From assembly GCA_902546615.1 (NCBI GenBank), contig CACCKE010000007.1:1-38262 (forward strand): a DNA stretch of 38,262 nucleotides, written 5' to 3'. This DNA comes from an uncultured Pelagibacteraceae bacterium. Lineage in GTDB: Bacteria; Pseudomonadota; Alphaproteobacteria; Pelagibacterales; AG-422-B15. Positions within the stretch are counted from its first letter, which is position 1; each line of letters begins with the position of its first letter. The notes beneath the pieces were generated by a model that was given only the letters and a program-made list of their open reading frames with translations, did no database searches and was not told where the DNA came from. This document shows, piece by piece, positions 7,439-14,962 of the stretch. The position numbers were made by a program, and so were the translations under genes.

Positions 7439-7566
7439 AATTTAATTTTTATTCTTTTTTTTTCATGAAGTTTTTTTTTATTTGCGATCTTTTTTGGTCT
7501 AAACTTATCTGTCCTTAACTGTCTTGCAATAGGATTACTTTTTAATTTACTTTTTTTCTTTTTCAT
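7435..7566 (-). CDS. Small basic protein, ArfA-like candidate
   Basis: This is a 43-residue, lysine/arginine-rich ORF. The ATG at 7566 lies 3 nt after the stop of the upstream SDR, and its TGA overlaps the nitroreductase ATG, so it fits a coupled operon exactly. The core NPIARQLRTDKFRPKKIANK resembles the ribosome-rescue factor ArfA (N-x-I-x3-L-x4-F-R-x5-N-K-K). ArfA brings release factor 2 to stalled ribosomes. The KGKGSY segment of E. coli ArfA is missing, the protein is shorter, and no strong Shine-Dalgarno is seen. Treat it as a real small gene with a tentative identity; it may instead be an unrelated basic ribosome-associated peptide. Confidence 0.5.
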   Translation of the reverse strand: MKKKKSKLKSNPIARQLRTDKFRPKKIANKKKLHEKKRIKIKL

Positions 7567-7569
7567 TCT

Positions 7570-8325
7570 TTACAGAAGCACACTGCCTCCATCTACCATA
7601 AGGGTTTGTCCTGTAACGAATTTACTTTGATCACTTGCAAGATAAAGAACAGTTCCATATATATCATCAACTTCAAGTGTCTTTTGTAATATCTGCCCTT
7701 TAGAAATAACTTCAAAACCACGTTCTGCTTTTTCTCCTAAAAATTCCTTTGCCGACTCGGTTCTTACCATAGATGGCGCTACTGCATTCACACGAATGTT
7801 ATCTTTTCCCATTTCTCTCGCCATAACCCGAGTTAGTCCAATCACGGCAGCTTTTGATGTAGCGTAATCTGCGGCGTAAGGCATGCCGTATTTAGCTGCT
7901 AGAGAAGCGATATTTATTATTGAGCCACTTTTGTTTTCTCTCATTATTGGAGATATTGCTCTGCAGCAATTCCAAAGTCCTTTGACATTAACATTCATCG
8001 CTTTGTCCCATTGATCTGGATCAATATCTTCAAATCGTGAGCTTTTTAATGCTCCATATAGTGCGGCGTTATTTACCAGTACATCTATTTTAGAAAATTT
8101 ATCAACAGCCTTCGCCATCATATTGTTGCATGAGTTTATATCTGTCACATCGAGATTTAGACTTAAAAATTTATCTGTAACTTCGCTAACCTTTTTCTCT
8201 GTCTCAGAACAATCAGATATATCTGCAAATATGATATTCGCTTCTGCTTTCGCAAATTCAAGGGCATATTTCTGTCCCAAGCCTCTTGCGGCACCTGTAA
8301 CAATAATTGTTTTATCTTTGATCAT
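7570..8325 (-). CDS. SDR-family oxidoreductase
   Basis: This is a 251-residue classical short-chain dehydrogenase/reductase. The nucleotide motif TGAARGLG is at 10-17, NNAA at 85-88, and the catalytic residues are S141, Y154 and K158 (YATSK). An acidic residue after the second strand (IIFADISD) points to NAD(H). The end LASDQSKFVTGQTLMVDGG is typical of FabG-like enzymes. The substrate is unknown. The start overlaps the end of recX by 14 nt. The downstream 43-residue ORF and nitroreductase follow without gaps. Confidence 0.92.
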   Translation of the reverse strand: MIKDKTIIVTGAARGLGQKYALEFAKAEANIIFADISDCSETEKKVSEVTDKFLSLNLDVTDINSCNNMMAKAVDKFSKIDVLVNNAALYGALKSSRFEDIDPDQWDKAMNVNVKGLWNCCRAISPIMRENKSGSIINIASLAAKYGMPYAADYATSKAAVIGLTRVMAREMGKDNIRVNAVAPSMVRTESAKEFLGEKAERGFEVISKGQILQKTLEVDDIYGTVLYLASDQSKFVTGQTLMVDGGSVLL

Positions 8326-8842
8326 AAATATCTTCCAGCTCCTCCTTGCTCATTTCAAATAATATCTTCTTTACGATGTTATATGAAAAACCTGCTCTTG
8401 ACAAAACTCCAAGCTCTCTCATTTTTATTTTTTCTGTAAGTTCATTTTTCCTATAAGGTCCTATAGATTTCTTTTTTGCTAATCTACAAGCGGCTATAAG
8501 ATCAATATTTTTAACTGAATTTCTAATGTTATGTATTGCATCAATAATTATATTATCCTTTACGTATAGTTCCTTAAGTTTGAATTCAATTTTTTTTAGT
8601 GACCAACCCTTATTTAGATAATTCCTGATTTTACTCTCAGAAAATAGCTGATCATTAAGAATTTTTTGTCTTTCTAATGAAAAAATTATTTCATTGATAA
8701 TTTCTTCTGAGTTAATACTTAAATGGCTATCTTTAACTTTTCGTCTTAGATAATTTCTTAAGTTTTCTGAGCTCGATGCGTATCTTTGTAAGTACCATAA
8801 AGCTTTTGACTCAATTTCAGTATAATTAGATTTATTTTTCAT
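8312..8842 (-). CDS. recX: Regulatory protein RecX
   Basis: This is a 176-residue RecX-like protein, a modulator that binds and inhibits RecA filaments. It is built of repeated three-helix units: ALWYLQRYASSSENLRNYLRRKV, then LNDQLFSESKIRNYLNKGWSLKKIEFKLKEL, then a third unit ending FSYNIVKKIL. The family signature of an aromatic/Leu-rich helix followed by R-x-x-L-x-x-K is repeated. recA is not in the window. The gene overlaps lpxB upstream by 11 nt and the SDR downstream by 14 nt. Identification rests on repeat pattern and length. Confidence 0.8.
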   Translation of the reverse strand: MKNKSNYTEIESKALWYLQRYASSSENLRNYLRRKVKDSHLSINSEEIINEIIFSLERQKILNDQLFSESKIRNYLNKGWSLKKIEFKLKELYVKDNIIIDAIHNIRNSVKNIDLIAACRLAKKKSIGPYRKNELTEKIKMRELGVLSRAGFSYNIVKKILFEMSKEELEDIYDQR

Positions 8843-9968
8843 TAACTATCTGAATAATCTTTTCTGCTGCCATTATACTTGGTGTGCTTTGAGATTTGAG
8901 TTTCTCAGTGGCTTCACTTGCATTTGATAGAACTTCTTGAAGGTAATCATTATCATCTAAAAATTTTTTTAAATAATACATAATATTATCTTTATTGCTT
9001 TTACTTTGTAGCAGCTCAGGAATGATAAACTTCGCTTGTATAATATTAATTAAATTACCCATTCTAGTTTTAATAAGGAATTGCAGTATAAAATAGGTTA
9101 TAGGATTGAATTTGTATGCTGTCACATATGGTGTATTAAAATATGAAACTTCTAGAGCTGCAGTACCTGAGGTCACAATGCCAAGTTTTGCATGATAGTA
9201 ATAAGAGTATTTAATGTGCTCATCTAGAATTATTTTTATTCTATTTTGTAAACCGAATTGGCTTAAGATATCTTCTACATAAAAACTCATTTCTTTTGTA
9301 AGTGGCATTACAAGCTCATACTTGTCATCTAACTTCATGGTCCTTATTACTTCTAAGTAAATTGGTAAAAGAGATACAACTTCCTTTTTTCTACTTCCCG
9401 GTAAAATTAAGAAAACTTCTCTGTCTCCCTCAGTAATTTGATGCTTTTTAAAGTTTTCAATATTTATCTCTGTTATCGGATGACCTACAAAAGTTGTCGG
9501 CACCTCATATTTATCAAATATTTTCTTCTCAAAGGGTAGAATTGTCAGCAAGTGATCTACTGATTTTTTTATTTTATGGACACGTCCAGGTCTCCATGCC
9601 CAAACGCTAGGAGCCACATAATGAAGAATTTTTAATTTATTGTTTCGTTTTTTTATCCGTTCAGCAATTCTCAATGTAAAATCCGGACTATCAACTGTGA
9701 AAATAATATCAGGATCAAGTTCAATAATTTGATTAACCACTGATTTTATTATGCGATTTATTTTAAATATCTTAGGAATAACTTCAATTAATCCCATCAC
9801 GTTAATTTCTGATATATCAAAAAATTTTTGAATACCCTCTTTTTCAAGGGCTCTTCCACCTATACCGAAAATTTTAAGAGGCTCATTTGAAATTTTTTTT
9901 AGTTCTTTTATGGCTGATGCGGCTAATTTATCGCCAGATTCTTCACCGGTTATTACTACAATCTTCAT
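8832..9968 (-). CDS. lpxB: Lipid-A-disaccharide synthase
   Basis: LpxB joins UDP-2,3-diacylglucosamine and lipid X into the lipid A disaccharide at the inner membrane face. The 378-residue protein matches the family through its GEESGD start (usually GEASGD), FGIGGRALEKEG, VMGLIEVIPKI, DSPDFTLRIA, the highly conserved YVAPSVWAWRPGR, FVGHPITE, LPGSRKKEV and SGTAALE. It shows that the cell makes lipopolysaccharide. The usual neighbours lpxA, lpxD and fabZ are absent here. It is the first gene of the minus-strand run lpxB-recX-SDR-small ORF-nitroreductase-dehalogenase. Confidence 0.97.
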   Translation of the reverse strand: MKIVVITGEESGDKLAASAIKELKKISNEPLKIFGIGGRALEKEGIQKFFDISEINVMGLIEVIPKIFKINRIIKSVVNQIIELDPDIIFTVDSPDFTLRIAERIKKRNNKLKILHYVAPSVWAWRPGRVHKIKKSVDHLLTILPFEKKIFDKYEVPTTFVGHPITEINIENFKKHQITEGDREVFLILPGSRKKEVVSLLPIYLEVIRTMKLDDKYELVMPLTKEMSFYVEDILSQFGLQNRIKIILDEHIKYSYYYHAKLGIVTSGTAALEVSYFNTPYVTAYKFNPITYFILQFLIKTRMGNLINIIQAKFIIPELLQSKSNKDNIMYYLKKFLDDNDYLQEVLSNASEATEKLKSQSTPSIMAAEKIIQIVNEK

Positions 9969-10009
9969 TTTACTATTTAATCTAATTGTTTATATTTATA
10001 CCATTATAT

Positions 10010-10597
10010 ATGTCTAAAAACGTAACATTTTGCTTTGATTTTGGAAGTCCTTACTCCTACCTAGCCTACAATAATCTTAAAGTAATTAAAGACGAAGGAG
10101 CTGAAATTGAAATTATGCCTGTTCTGTTGGGAGGCATATTTAAGGCTACAGGAAATCAACCGCCTGCAACTGTCCAAAAAAAGGGAGAATATATGTTTAA
10201 AGATATTACTCGTTGGACAAAAACACTCAATATTCCATTTAAGATGAATCCCTATTTTCCAATATTAACAGTGCCTCACATGCGAGGGGCGGTCTTAGCC
10301 CAAAAAAATGATATTTTAGAAAATTACATGCAAGTTATGTTTGAGTCTATTTGGACAAAAGCAATGAATCTTAATGATCAGGAACTTCTGACCCAAGTTG
10401 CCACTGAATCTGGAATGGATGCAAATAGTTTTGCTGAAGGAATTTCAGGTGATGAGATTAAAAATAAATTAAGAGAGAATACTGAATTTGCCATTAATAA
10501 AGGAGCGTTTGGAGTACCAACATTTTACATCGATGATGAAATGTATTGGGGCATTGACAGTATGAAATTTCTTGTTGAATATTTAAAAAATCAATAA
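10010..10597 (+). CDS. 2-hydroxychromene-2-carboxylate isomerase family (DsbA/GST-kappa fold)
   Basis: The product has 195 residues from the ATG at 10010 (MSKNVTFCFDFGSPYSYLAY). An upstream TTG at 9986 adds only eight non-conserved residues. The motif FDFGSPYSYLA gives the catalytic serine in place of the DsbA CxxC. FGVPTFYIDDEMYWGIDSMKFLVEYL is the typical C-terminal thioredoxin-fold end. Members are glutathione-dependent isomerases of aromatic breakdown, but many alphaproteobacterial copies have no known substrate, and no aromatic pathway genes are present here. It is divergent from lpxB. Confidence 0.88.
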   Translation: MSKNVTFCFDFGSPYSYLAYNNLKVIKDEGAEIEIMPVLLGGIFKATGNQPPATVQKKGEYMFKDITRWTKTLNIPFKMNPYFPILTVPHMRGAVLAQKNDILENYMQVMFESIWTKAMNLNDQELLTQVATESGMDANSFAEGISGDEIKNKLRENTEFAINKGAFGVPTFYIDDEMYWGIDSMKFLVEYLKNQ

Positions 10598-11410
10598 TCA
10601 GCCATTATCCTCTTCATTATAATTACGAGCAATAATAGCCCCTAAACCAGGGAAATATCTTGATATATATAATGCTATTTTTGGAAAGCTTATTCTAGGA
10701 ACAATATAAGCTTCTCTTTTATTTGCCTCTATTGATTTAATAATCATTTCTGAGGCTTTATCCAAATCCATACCTTGACTTTCATGGCCTCTATCATTAG
10801 CACCATAAGGAGTGCCGTCTCCAGTTAAGGCTTTCATACCTATCTCAGTATTAACAAATCCTGGAGCGACAGTGTTAACTTTAATATTATGTTCATGAAC
10901 TTCAGCTCGAAGCGAGTCCATAAAACCGTGCAATGCATGTTTTGATGAAGCATAAACAGTTCTTTTTTTTGATCCAAATTTTCCAGACAAACTGGTGTTC
11001 GTTACTATCTGACCTTTTTTATTTGATATCATTTGTGGAAGCAAACACTTAGTTAATTTCACAACGGAGAGAAAATTTAGATTCATAACTTGTGTATACA
11101 CATTAAAATCTGTTTCATTCGCTGCAGAATATGCAGATACTCCAGCATTATTAAAGAGTATATCTATTAAACCAACCTCACGAGTAACTCTATTAACTAA
11201 ATCGTCAATGGACTCCAAATTTGAGAGATCGTGATCAAAAATATGCGCCTTTGCATTTCCACATTCTTTTTTTACTTCCTCTAATTTGTCTCTATTTCGC
11301 GCAGTTAATATTACTTCTGCACCTAATTTTGATAACTTAATTGCAACTGATCGGCCAATGCCGGATGATGCGCCCGTAACCCAAATTCTTTTATTATGAA
11401 AATAGCTCAT
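10598..11410 (-). CDS. SDR-family oxidoreductase
   Basis: The product has 270 residues from the ATG at 11410. The longer start at 11437 would overlap the divergent GNAT gene and adds nothing conserved. The motifs are VTGASSGIG (11-19), FNNAG (86-90), and S140/S142, Y153 and K157 (YASSK). TARNRD after the second strand suggests NADP(H). The C-terminal region PGFVNTEIGMKA followed by a basic, hydrophobic end (KIALYISRYFPGLGAIIARN) resembles DltE/YqjQ-type SDRs that act near membranes. It is convergent with the DsbA-fold isomerase. Substrate unknown. Confidence 0.9.
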   Translation of the reverse strand: MSYFHNKRIWVTGASSGIGRSVAIKLSKLGAEVILTARNRDKLEEVKKECGNAKAHIFDHDLSNLESIDDLVNRVTREVGLIDILFNNAGVSAYSAANETDFNVYTQVMNLNFLSVVKLTKCLLPQMISNKKGQIVTNTSLSGKFGSKKRTVYASSKHALHGFMDSLRAEVHEHNIKVNTVAPGFVNTEIGMKALTGDGTPYGANDRGHESQGMDLDKASEMIIKSIEANKREAYIVPRISFPKIALYISRYFPGLGAIIARNYNEEDNG

Positions 11411-11431
11411 AGAATTATATAATCTAACATT

Positions 11432-11905
11432 ATGCAACTAAGACTAGCAAGAAATAAAGACGGAAATCAAATAATCAACTTAATCAAAAGATGCTTTAAG
11501 GATTATAAAAATTGCTACCTTGATGTAGACAACGACTCTCCAGAGTTAAGAGATGTTTATTCTTACTTTAAAAATAAAAAAGGAAAGTTCTGGGTATATG
11601 TTGATAAAAATAAAATTATCGGATGCATGGGCTATATACCACATGAAAAAAATGACTTAGAAATACATAAGCTATATATAGATAAAAATTATCGAATGAA
11701 GGGTTTGGCAAAAAAACTAATGTTAAGGATTGAGAGTATTGCAAAGAAATATAAAAAAAGAAAGATAGTGCTATGGACTGATACTAGATTCAAGGAAGCT
11801 CACAAAATGTATAAAAAATTAAATTATAAAAAAATGTCAAAAACAAGAAAGTTAAATGACATAAGCAATACAACTGAATATGCCTTCCAAAAAGTAATTA
11901 ATTAG
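11432..11905 (+). CDS. GNAT-family N-acetyltransferase
   Basis: This is a 157-residue GNAT protein. The acetyl-CoA-binding motif A is visible as IHKLYIDKNYRMKGLAKKLMLRIES (R-x-x-G-x-A), preceded by the beta-4 strand. Motif B is IVLWTDTRFKEAHKMYKKLNYKKM. The target amine is unknown. The product is unusually lysine-rich, in line with the AT-rich codon use. The end overlaps the convergent permease gene by 8 nt. It is divergent from the SDR with only about 20 nt between the start codons. Confidence 0.9.
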   Translation: MQLRLARNKDGNQIINLIKRCFKDYKNCYLDVDNDSPELRDVYSYFKNKKGKFWVYVDKNKIIGCMGYIPHEKNDLEIHKLYIDKNYRMKGLAKKLMLRIESIAKKYKKRKIVLWTDTRFKEAHKMYKKLNYKKMSKTRKLNDISNTTEYAFQKVIN

Positions 11906-12581
11906 CTCTCACTGTTCCTAATTTTCTCTCCGCTAACCCAACAGCTAAAACTATAATGAAGTTGATAATTAAATATATTGATCCCGCTACTAAAAATATT
12001 TCAACAGGTGCATAGGTTTTTGAGATTATAGTTCGAGCTATTCCAGTAATTTCCATGAGCGTGATAATTGAAATCAACGAACTAGCTTTAACCATTAATA
12101 TCAACTCATTACCATAAGCTGGTAATGCTTGTCGTACGGTGATTGGAAGTGTAATTAGCAGAAATGTCTTAATTTTATTCAGCCCTAATGCTCCTGATGC
12201 TTCTATAAAATTTTTAGACACAGAAAGGATACCTCCTCGAATTATTTCAGAGGAATAAGCACCAGTGCTGATAGTCAGTGTAATGATACCACACCAATAT
12301 GGCTCTTTTAAAATTGGCCATAATATACTTTCTCGAATAAATGAAAATTGACCAAGACCATAATAAACAAAATACAACTGCAGTAACAGAGGTGTCCCCC
12401 TAATTAAATAGACAAAATAATAAGCAGGAATTGACATTGATTTTTTGCCAGAAATTCTCATCAATGCCACGATTATTGCTAATGCTAGTCCGAGTACTGT
12501 TGAAATAGAAACTACTTGTAATGTAAGAGGAATACCCTCAATTATTTTGAAAAATGACTCATACATTAATTCAAATCTCAT
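11898..12581 (-). CDS. Polar amino-acid ABC transporter permease (HisM-like)
   Basis: This is a 227-residue inner-membrane permease of the His/Glu/Gln/Arg/opine family. It has about five hydrophobic segments, the early PLTLQVVSISTVLGLALA, the YLIRGTPLLLQLYFVYYGL element, and the EAA loop EASGALGLNKIKTFLLITLP that docks the ATPase. It starts 4 nt inside the upstream permease gene, so the two are translationally coupled and probably form a heterodimer. No ATP-binding subunit follows; the next gene is on the other strand. Confidence 0.93.
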   Translation of the reverse strand: MRFELMYESFFKIIEGIPLTLQVVSISTVLGLALAIIVALMRISGKKSMSIPAYYFVYLIRGTPLLLQLYFVYYGLGQFSFIRESILWPILKEPYWCGIITLTISTGAYSSEIIRGGILSVSKNFIEASGALGLNKIKTFLLITLPITVRQALPAYGNELILMVKASSLISIITLMEITGIARTIISKTYAPVEIFLVAGSIYLIINFIIVLAVGLAERKLGTVRAN

Positions 12582-13291
12582 AGCGCCCCCTTAGATACAA
12601 AACCTTTAGAGTAAGTATTTTCAGCCTTATCAAATAAAATGTTAGAAAGCCTGGTAATTACCAAATACAGAATAATTGCAGCCGTATAAAATATAAATGG
12701 TTCATGTGTCGAGCCCGCGGCAATACGCGACTGTCGCATAATTTCAACTAACCCTGTAACACTAATGAGTGCTGTATCTTTAAGTGTAATTTGCCACACA
12801 TTACCAATACCTGGCAGTGCAATTCTTGCAACTTGTGGGAATATTACTCTTCCATATAGACCATATCCATTTAATCCAAGTGTTTTACCTGCCTCAAACT
12901 GCCCTTTATGAACGGAGTTAACCGCACCTCGAATGACTTCTGTAGAATAAGCCCCTGAAATTGCACCAACAGCAATTGTGCCAATTGTAAATGCATTCAG
13001 TTCAATATAACCATCATAACCAAAAATTTTAGCAATATACATAACTGCGCTGCTGCCACCAAAAAAAAGAAGATATATGACTAAAAGCTCAGGTATGCCT
13101 CTTATTATTGTTGTGTATGTATTTGCTACTATTTTTAGAATAAAAATATTTGATAGTTTACATGCAGCAAAAATAATTCCTATCAGAATGCCTAAAAGTA
13201 AAGATGACGCACTTACAAGAACTGTCATCAGTGCACCCATAAGCATCTCATCTCCCCATCCAGATGAACCAAAGGAAAATACTTCAAACAT
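12578..13291 (-). CDS. Polar amino-acid ABC transporter permease (HisQ-like)
   Basis: This is a 237-residue permease paired with the downstream HisM-like gene. It contains GALMTVLVSASSLLLGILIG at the N-terminus, TIIRGIPELLVIYLLFFG, and the EAA motif EAGKTLGLNGYGLYGRVIFP. About five transmembrane helices are visible. Order and sequence match the hisQ-hisM arrangement of cationic amino-acid importers. It lies downstream of the binding-protein gene, separated by 67 nt that hold a strong terminator hairpin, which should make the permeases less abundant than the binding protein. Confidence 0.93.
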   Translation of the reverse strand: MFEVFSFGSSGWGDEMLMGALMTVLVSASSLLLGILIGIIFAACKLSNIFILKIVANTYTTIIRGIPELLVIYLLFFGGSSAVMYIAKIFGYDGYIELNAFTIGTIAVGAISGAYSTEVIRGAVNSVHKGQFEAGKTLGLNGYGLYGRVIFPQVARIALPGIGNVWQITLKDTALISVTGLVEIMRQSRIAAGSTHEPFIFYTAAIILYLVITRLSNILFDKAENTYSKGFVSKGAL

Positions 13292-13303
13292 ATTTATTTA
13301 TAT

Positions 13304-13340
13304 AAAAAAAAACGGCTGAGTATTAGTCAGCCGTTTTTTT
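13304..13340 (-). terminator. Intercistronic terminator between binding protein and permeases
   Basis: CGGCTGA (13313-13319) and TCAGCCG (13327-13333) form a perfect 7-bp stem with a 7-nt loop. Runs of A and T on the two sides extend the stem and give U-tracts in both directions. It lies between the binding-protein stop and the permease start. Partial termination here would lower permease expression relative to the binding protein, a common arrangement in ABC importers. Confidence 0.85.
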
Positions 13341-13358
13341 ACGTTATTAATTTCAAAA

Positions 13359-14192
13359 TTACGGTGCTAGGTCTTTACCAAACCATTGCATTGATATTTT
13401 AGAAATTGTTCCATCAGCAGCCGCATCAGCTATTGCTTTATCAAACATTGCTTTAAGATCAGCGTCTCCTTGTCTGATACCTGCGCCAACACCTTCACCT
13501 AAAAGTCCTCCAAACACATTTGGACCAAAAGTTACTACATTAGAACCACCCGAAGTTTCCATAAATGCTTCTGCTGTTCCAACATCACATAACATTGCAT
13601 CTATTCTACCAGCCGCAAGATCAAGATTCATTTCGTCTTGTGTTGGATAAACCTTTAAGTTTGAATCTAAGTATTTATTTGCAAAATCCTCATGGATTGT
13701 CGCAACAGTTACTCCAATATTCATACCTTTCATTGCATTGTTTAACGCACTTATAGTACCAGAAGTAGCACTGCTATCATCATCAAGATTTAAGTTTTTT
13801 GCTGAAGTAAAAGTGCTTAAAGGTGAACTATTAAGTGTGAAAAATCTAGCTGGTTCTGTCATGTAAGCTTTAGAAAAACTAATTGTTTTTTTTCTTTCTT
13901 CAGTTACTGACATGCCTGCCATGATTACATCGTATTTACCATTAACTAGTGCAGGAATAATTCCATCCCAGTCCTGTTGAACGAACTCACATTCAGCGTT
14001 CATTCTTTTACATAGATCTCTTGCAAGATCTAACTCAGCGCCAACGAGATTTCCAGATGCATCTGTAAAGTTCCATGGTTCGTATGCGCCTTCCGTCCCA
14101 ATTCTAATTTTTGACCAATGACCGTCCGCTAATGCCATTGAAGATATAGCGCTTATAGCCAATCCAATTATTAATAATTTTAAATTTTTCAC
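13359..14192 (-). CDS. Amino-acid ABC transporter substrate-binding protein (HisJ/ArgT-like)
   Basis: This is a 277-residue periplasmic binding protein. The signal peptide is clear (KNLKLLIIGLAISAISSMALADG, cleavage near residue 22). The start is GTG at 14192, with GGAGGA 7 nt upstream. The family-3 pattern is present: RIGTEGAYEPWNFTDASGNLVG, DLARDLCKRM, FVQQDWDGIIPALVNGKYDVIMAGMSVTEERKKTISFS. These resemble lysine/arginine/ornithine or histidine binding proteins, but the ligand is not certain. The permeases follow after a terminator hairpin. Confidence 0.92.
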   Translation of the reverse strand: MKNLKLLIIGLAISAISSMALADGHWSKIRIGTEGAYEPWNFTDASGNLVGAELDLARDLCKRMNAECEFVQQDWDGIIPALVNGKYDVIMAGMSVTEERKKTISFSKAYMTEPARFFTLNSSPLSTFTSAKNLNLDDDSSATSGTISALNNAMKGMNIGVTVATIHEDFANKYLDSNLKVYPTQDEMNLDLAAGRIDAMLCDVGTAEAFMETSGGSNVVTFGPNVFGGLLGEGVGAGIRQGDADLKAMFDKAIADAAADGTISKISMQWFGKDLAP

Positions 14193-14276
14193 TAAATTTC
14201 CTCCAATTTGAAATAAACAGAGGAATAGGGTCTATTAAAATTACTAAATGGGCAAGAAAAATGTTAGTTTTACTTA

Positions 14277-14504
14277 TTATTTTTGAAGTCTATTCCAAAG
14301 ATATATAATGATTGCTACAGAAATTATACCCACAACACCCTCACTTCCTAGTTGATTAATCAAACCTACCAAGTTCTGAGTAATATTTTTTCCTAAAAAA
14401 GGTGATGATGGACCAAAGAGTACTTCCAAAATTATAGCTATTGCAATCAACAATAAGCCAAAATCTATGATTTCTCTTAATATTTGCTTAATTCTTGAGA
14501 TCAT
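14277..14504 (-). CDS. Small two-helix hydrophobic protein, paralogue B
   Basis: The product has 75 residues from the ATG at 14504 (MISRIKQILREI). In-frame ATGs at 14534 and 14528 exist, but the reading frame between them encodes the GGAGGTGAT ribosome binding site, so 14504 is preferred. Two hydrophobic segments (IDFGLLLIAIAIILEVLFG, GVVGIISVAIIIYLW) flank a conserved loop with SSPFLGKNITQNLVGLINQLGSEG. The C-terminal half is clearly related to the neighbouring gene (NxxxNxVxLxNQLGxxGVVG). I do not recognise the family. Size and topology recall holins or small membrane peptides, without evidence for either. Confidence 0.75.
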   Translation of the reverse strand: MISRIKQILREIIDFGLLLIAIAIILEVLFGPSSPFLGKNITQNLVGLINQLGSEGVVGIISVAIIIYLWNRLQK

Positions 14505-14516
14505 ATTTAATTTTTT

Positions 14517-14548
14517 ATCACCTCCCATGTGCAAACATGGGAAGTGAT
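14517..14548 (-). promoter_or_regulatory. Intergenic hairpin containing the ribosome binding site of paralogue B
   Basis: A 32-nt inverted repeat lies between the two small-protein genes. TCCCATGT (14523-14530), loop GCAA, ACATGGGA (14535-14542), and after one mismatch ATCAC (14517-14521) with GTGAT (14544-14548). On the minus-strand mRNA the 3' arm contains GGAGGTGAT, an extended Shine-Dalgarno nearly identical to the anti-SD complement. Folding would therefore hide the site for the downstream gene. There is no U-tract, so it is not an intrinsic terminator. Confidence 0.7.
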
Positions 14549-14555
14549 AATATGT

Positions 14556-14771
14556 TTAATCTCTAAATAACCAGAGAATAACACCAACAGCAATTAATCC
14601 AACAACTCCGGCATTTCCTAACTGGTTCACAAGAGATACGATATTGCTAGCTATATTGCCAACAAATGGGATGCTTCCCCCGCTTAGCAGGCCAACAACA
14701 ATACCCAAAGCTAGCAGTGAAAGACCAAGACTTGTTAGAGCCTTTATCGCGTTCTGTGCGTTTCTAATCAT
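14556..14771 (-). CDS. Small two-helix hydrophobic protein, paralogue A
   Basis: This is a 71-residue protein with a strong ribosome binding site (AGGGGGAAAGTT before the ATG at 14771). The amphipathic start MIRNAQNAIKAL is followed by a hydrophobic helix (SLGLSLLALGIVVGLLSGG), the loop SIPFVGNIASNIVSLVNQLGNAG and a second helix (VVGLIAVGVILWLF). It shares the IPFxGNIxxN-x-V-x-L-x-NQLG-x-x-GVVG core with the gene 50 nt downstream, so the two arose by duplication. No cysteines, no signal-peptide cleavage site and no known domain. The function is unknown; both ends probably face the same side of the membrane. Confidence 0.8.
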   Translation of the reverse strand: MIRNAQNAIKALTSLGLSLLALGIVVGLLSGGSIPFVGNIASNIVSLVNQLGNAGVVGLIAVGVILWLFRD

Positions 14772-14805
14772 AACTTTCCCCCTCGTTATGTTTATTTAGA
14801 TAGCA

Positions 14806-14821
14806 GTACTATATTTAGTAC
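14806..14821. promoter_or_regulatory. 16-bp inverted repeat near the small-protein promoter
   Basis: GTACTA-TATT-TAGTAC is a perfect 6+6 inverted repeat 35-50 nt before the start codon of paralogue A. A TATACT -10-like element lies just upstream on the minus strand (14837-14832), which would place this repeat at the first transcribed bases. It could be a repressor operator or a small mRNA hairpin. No good -35 hexamer at standard spacing was found, so the promoter itself is uncertain. Confidence 0.35.
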
Positions 14822-14962
14822 ATAAGTGAACAGTATATTCTAAATATGGTAAAACAAGTTTCTTTTATAATTTAAGTAATTGAATTTATTATATTTTTCT
14901 TAATATTTTTAAAAATGTCACATTTATACAACATTATTTTGTACATCTGCTCGGAGTTGATT

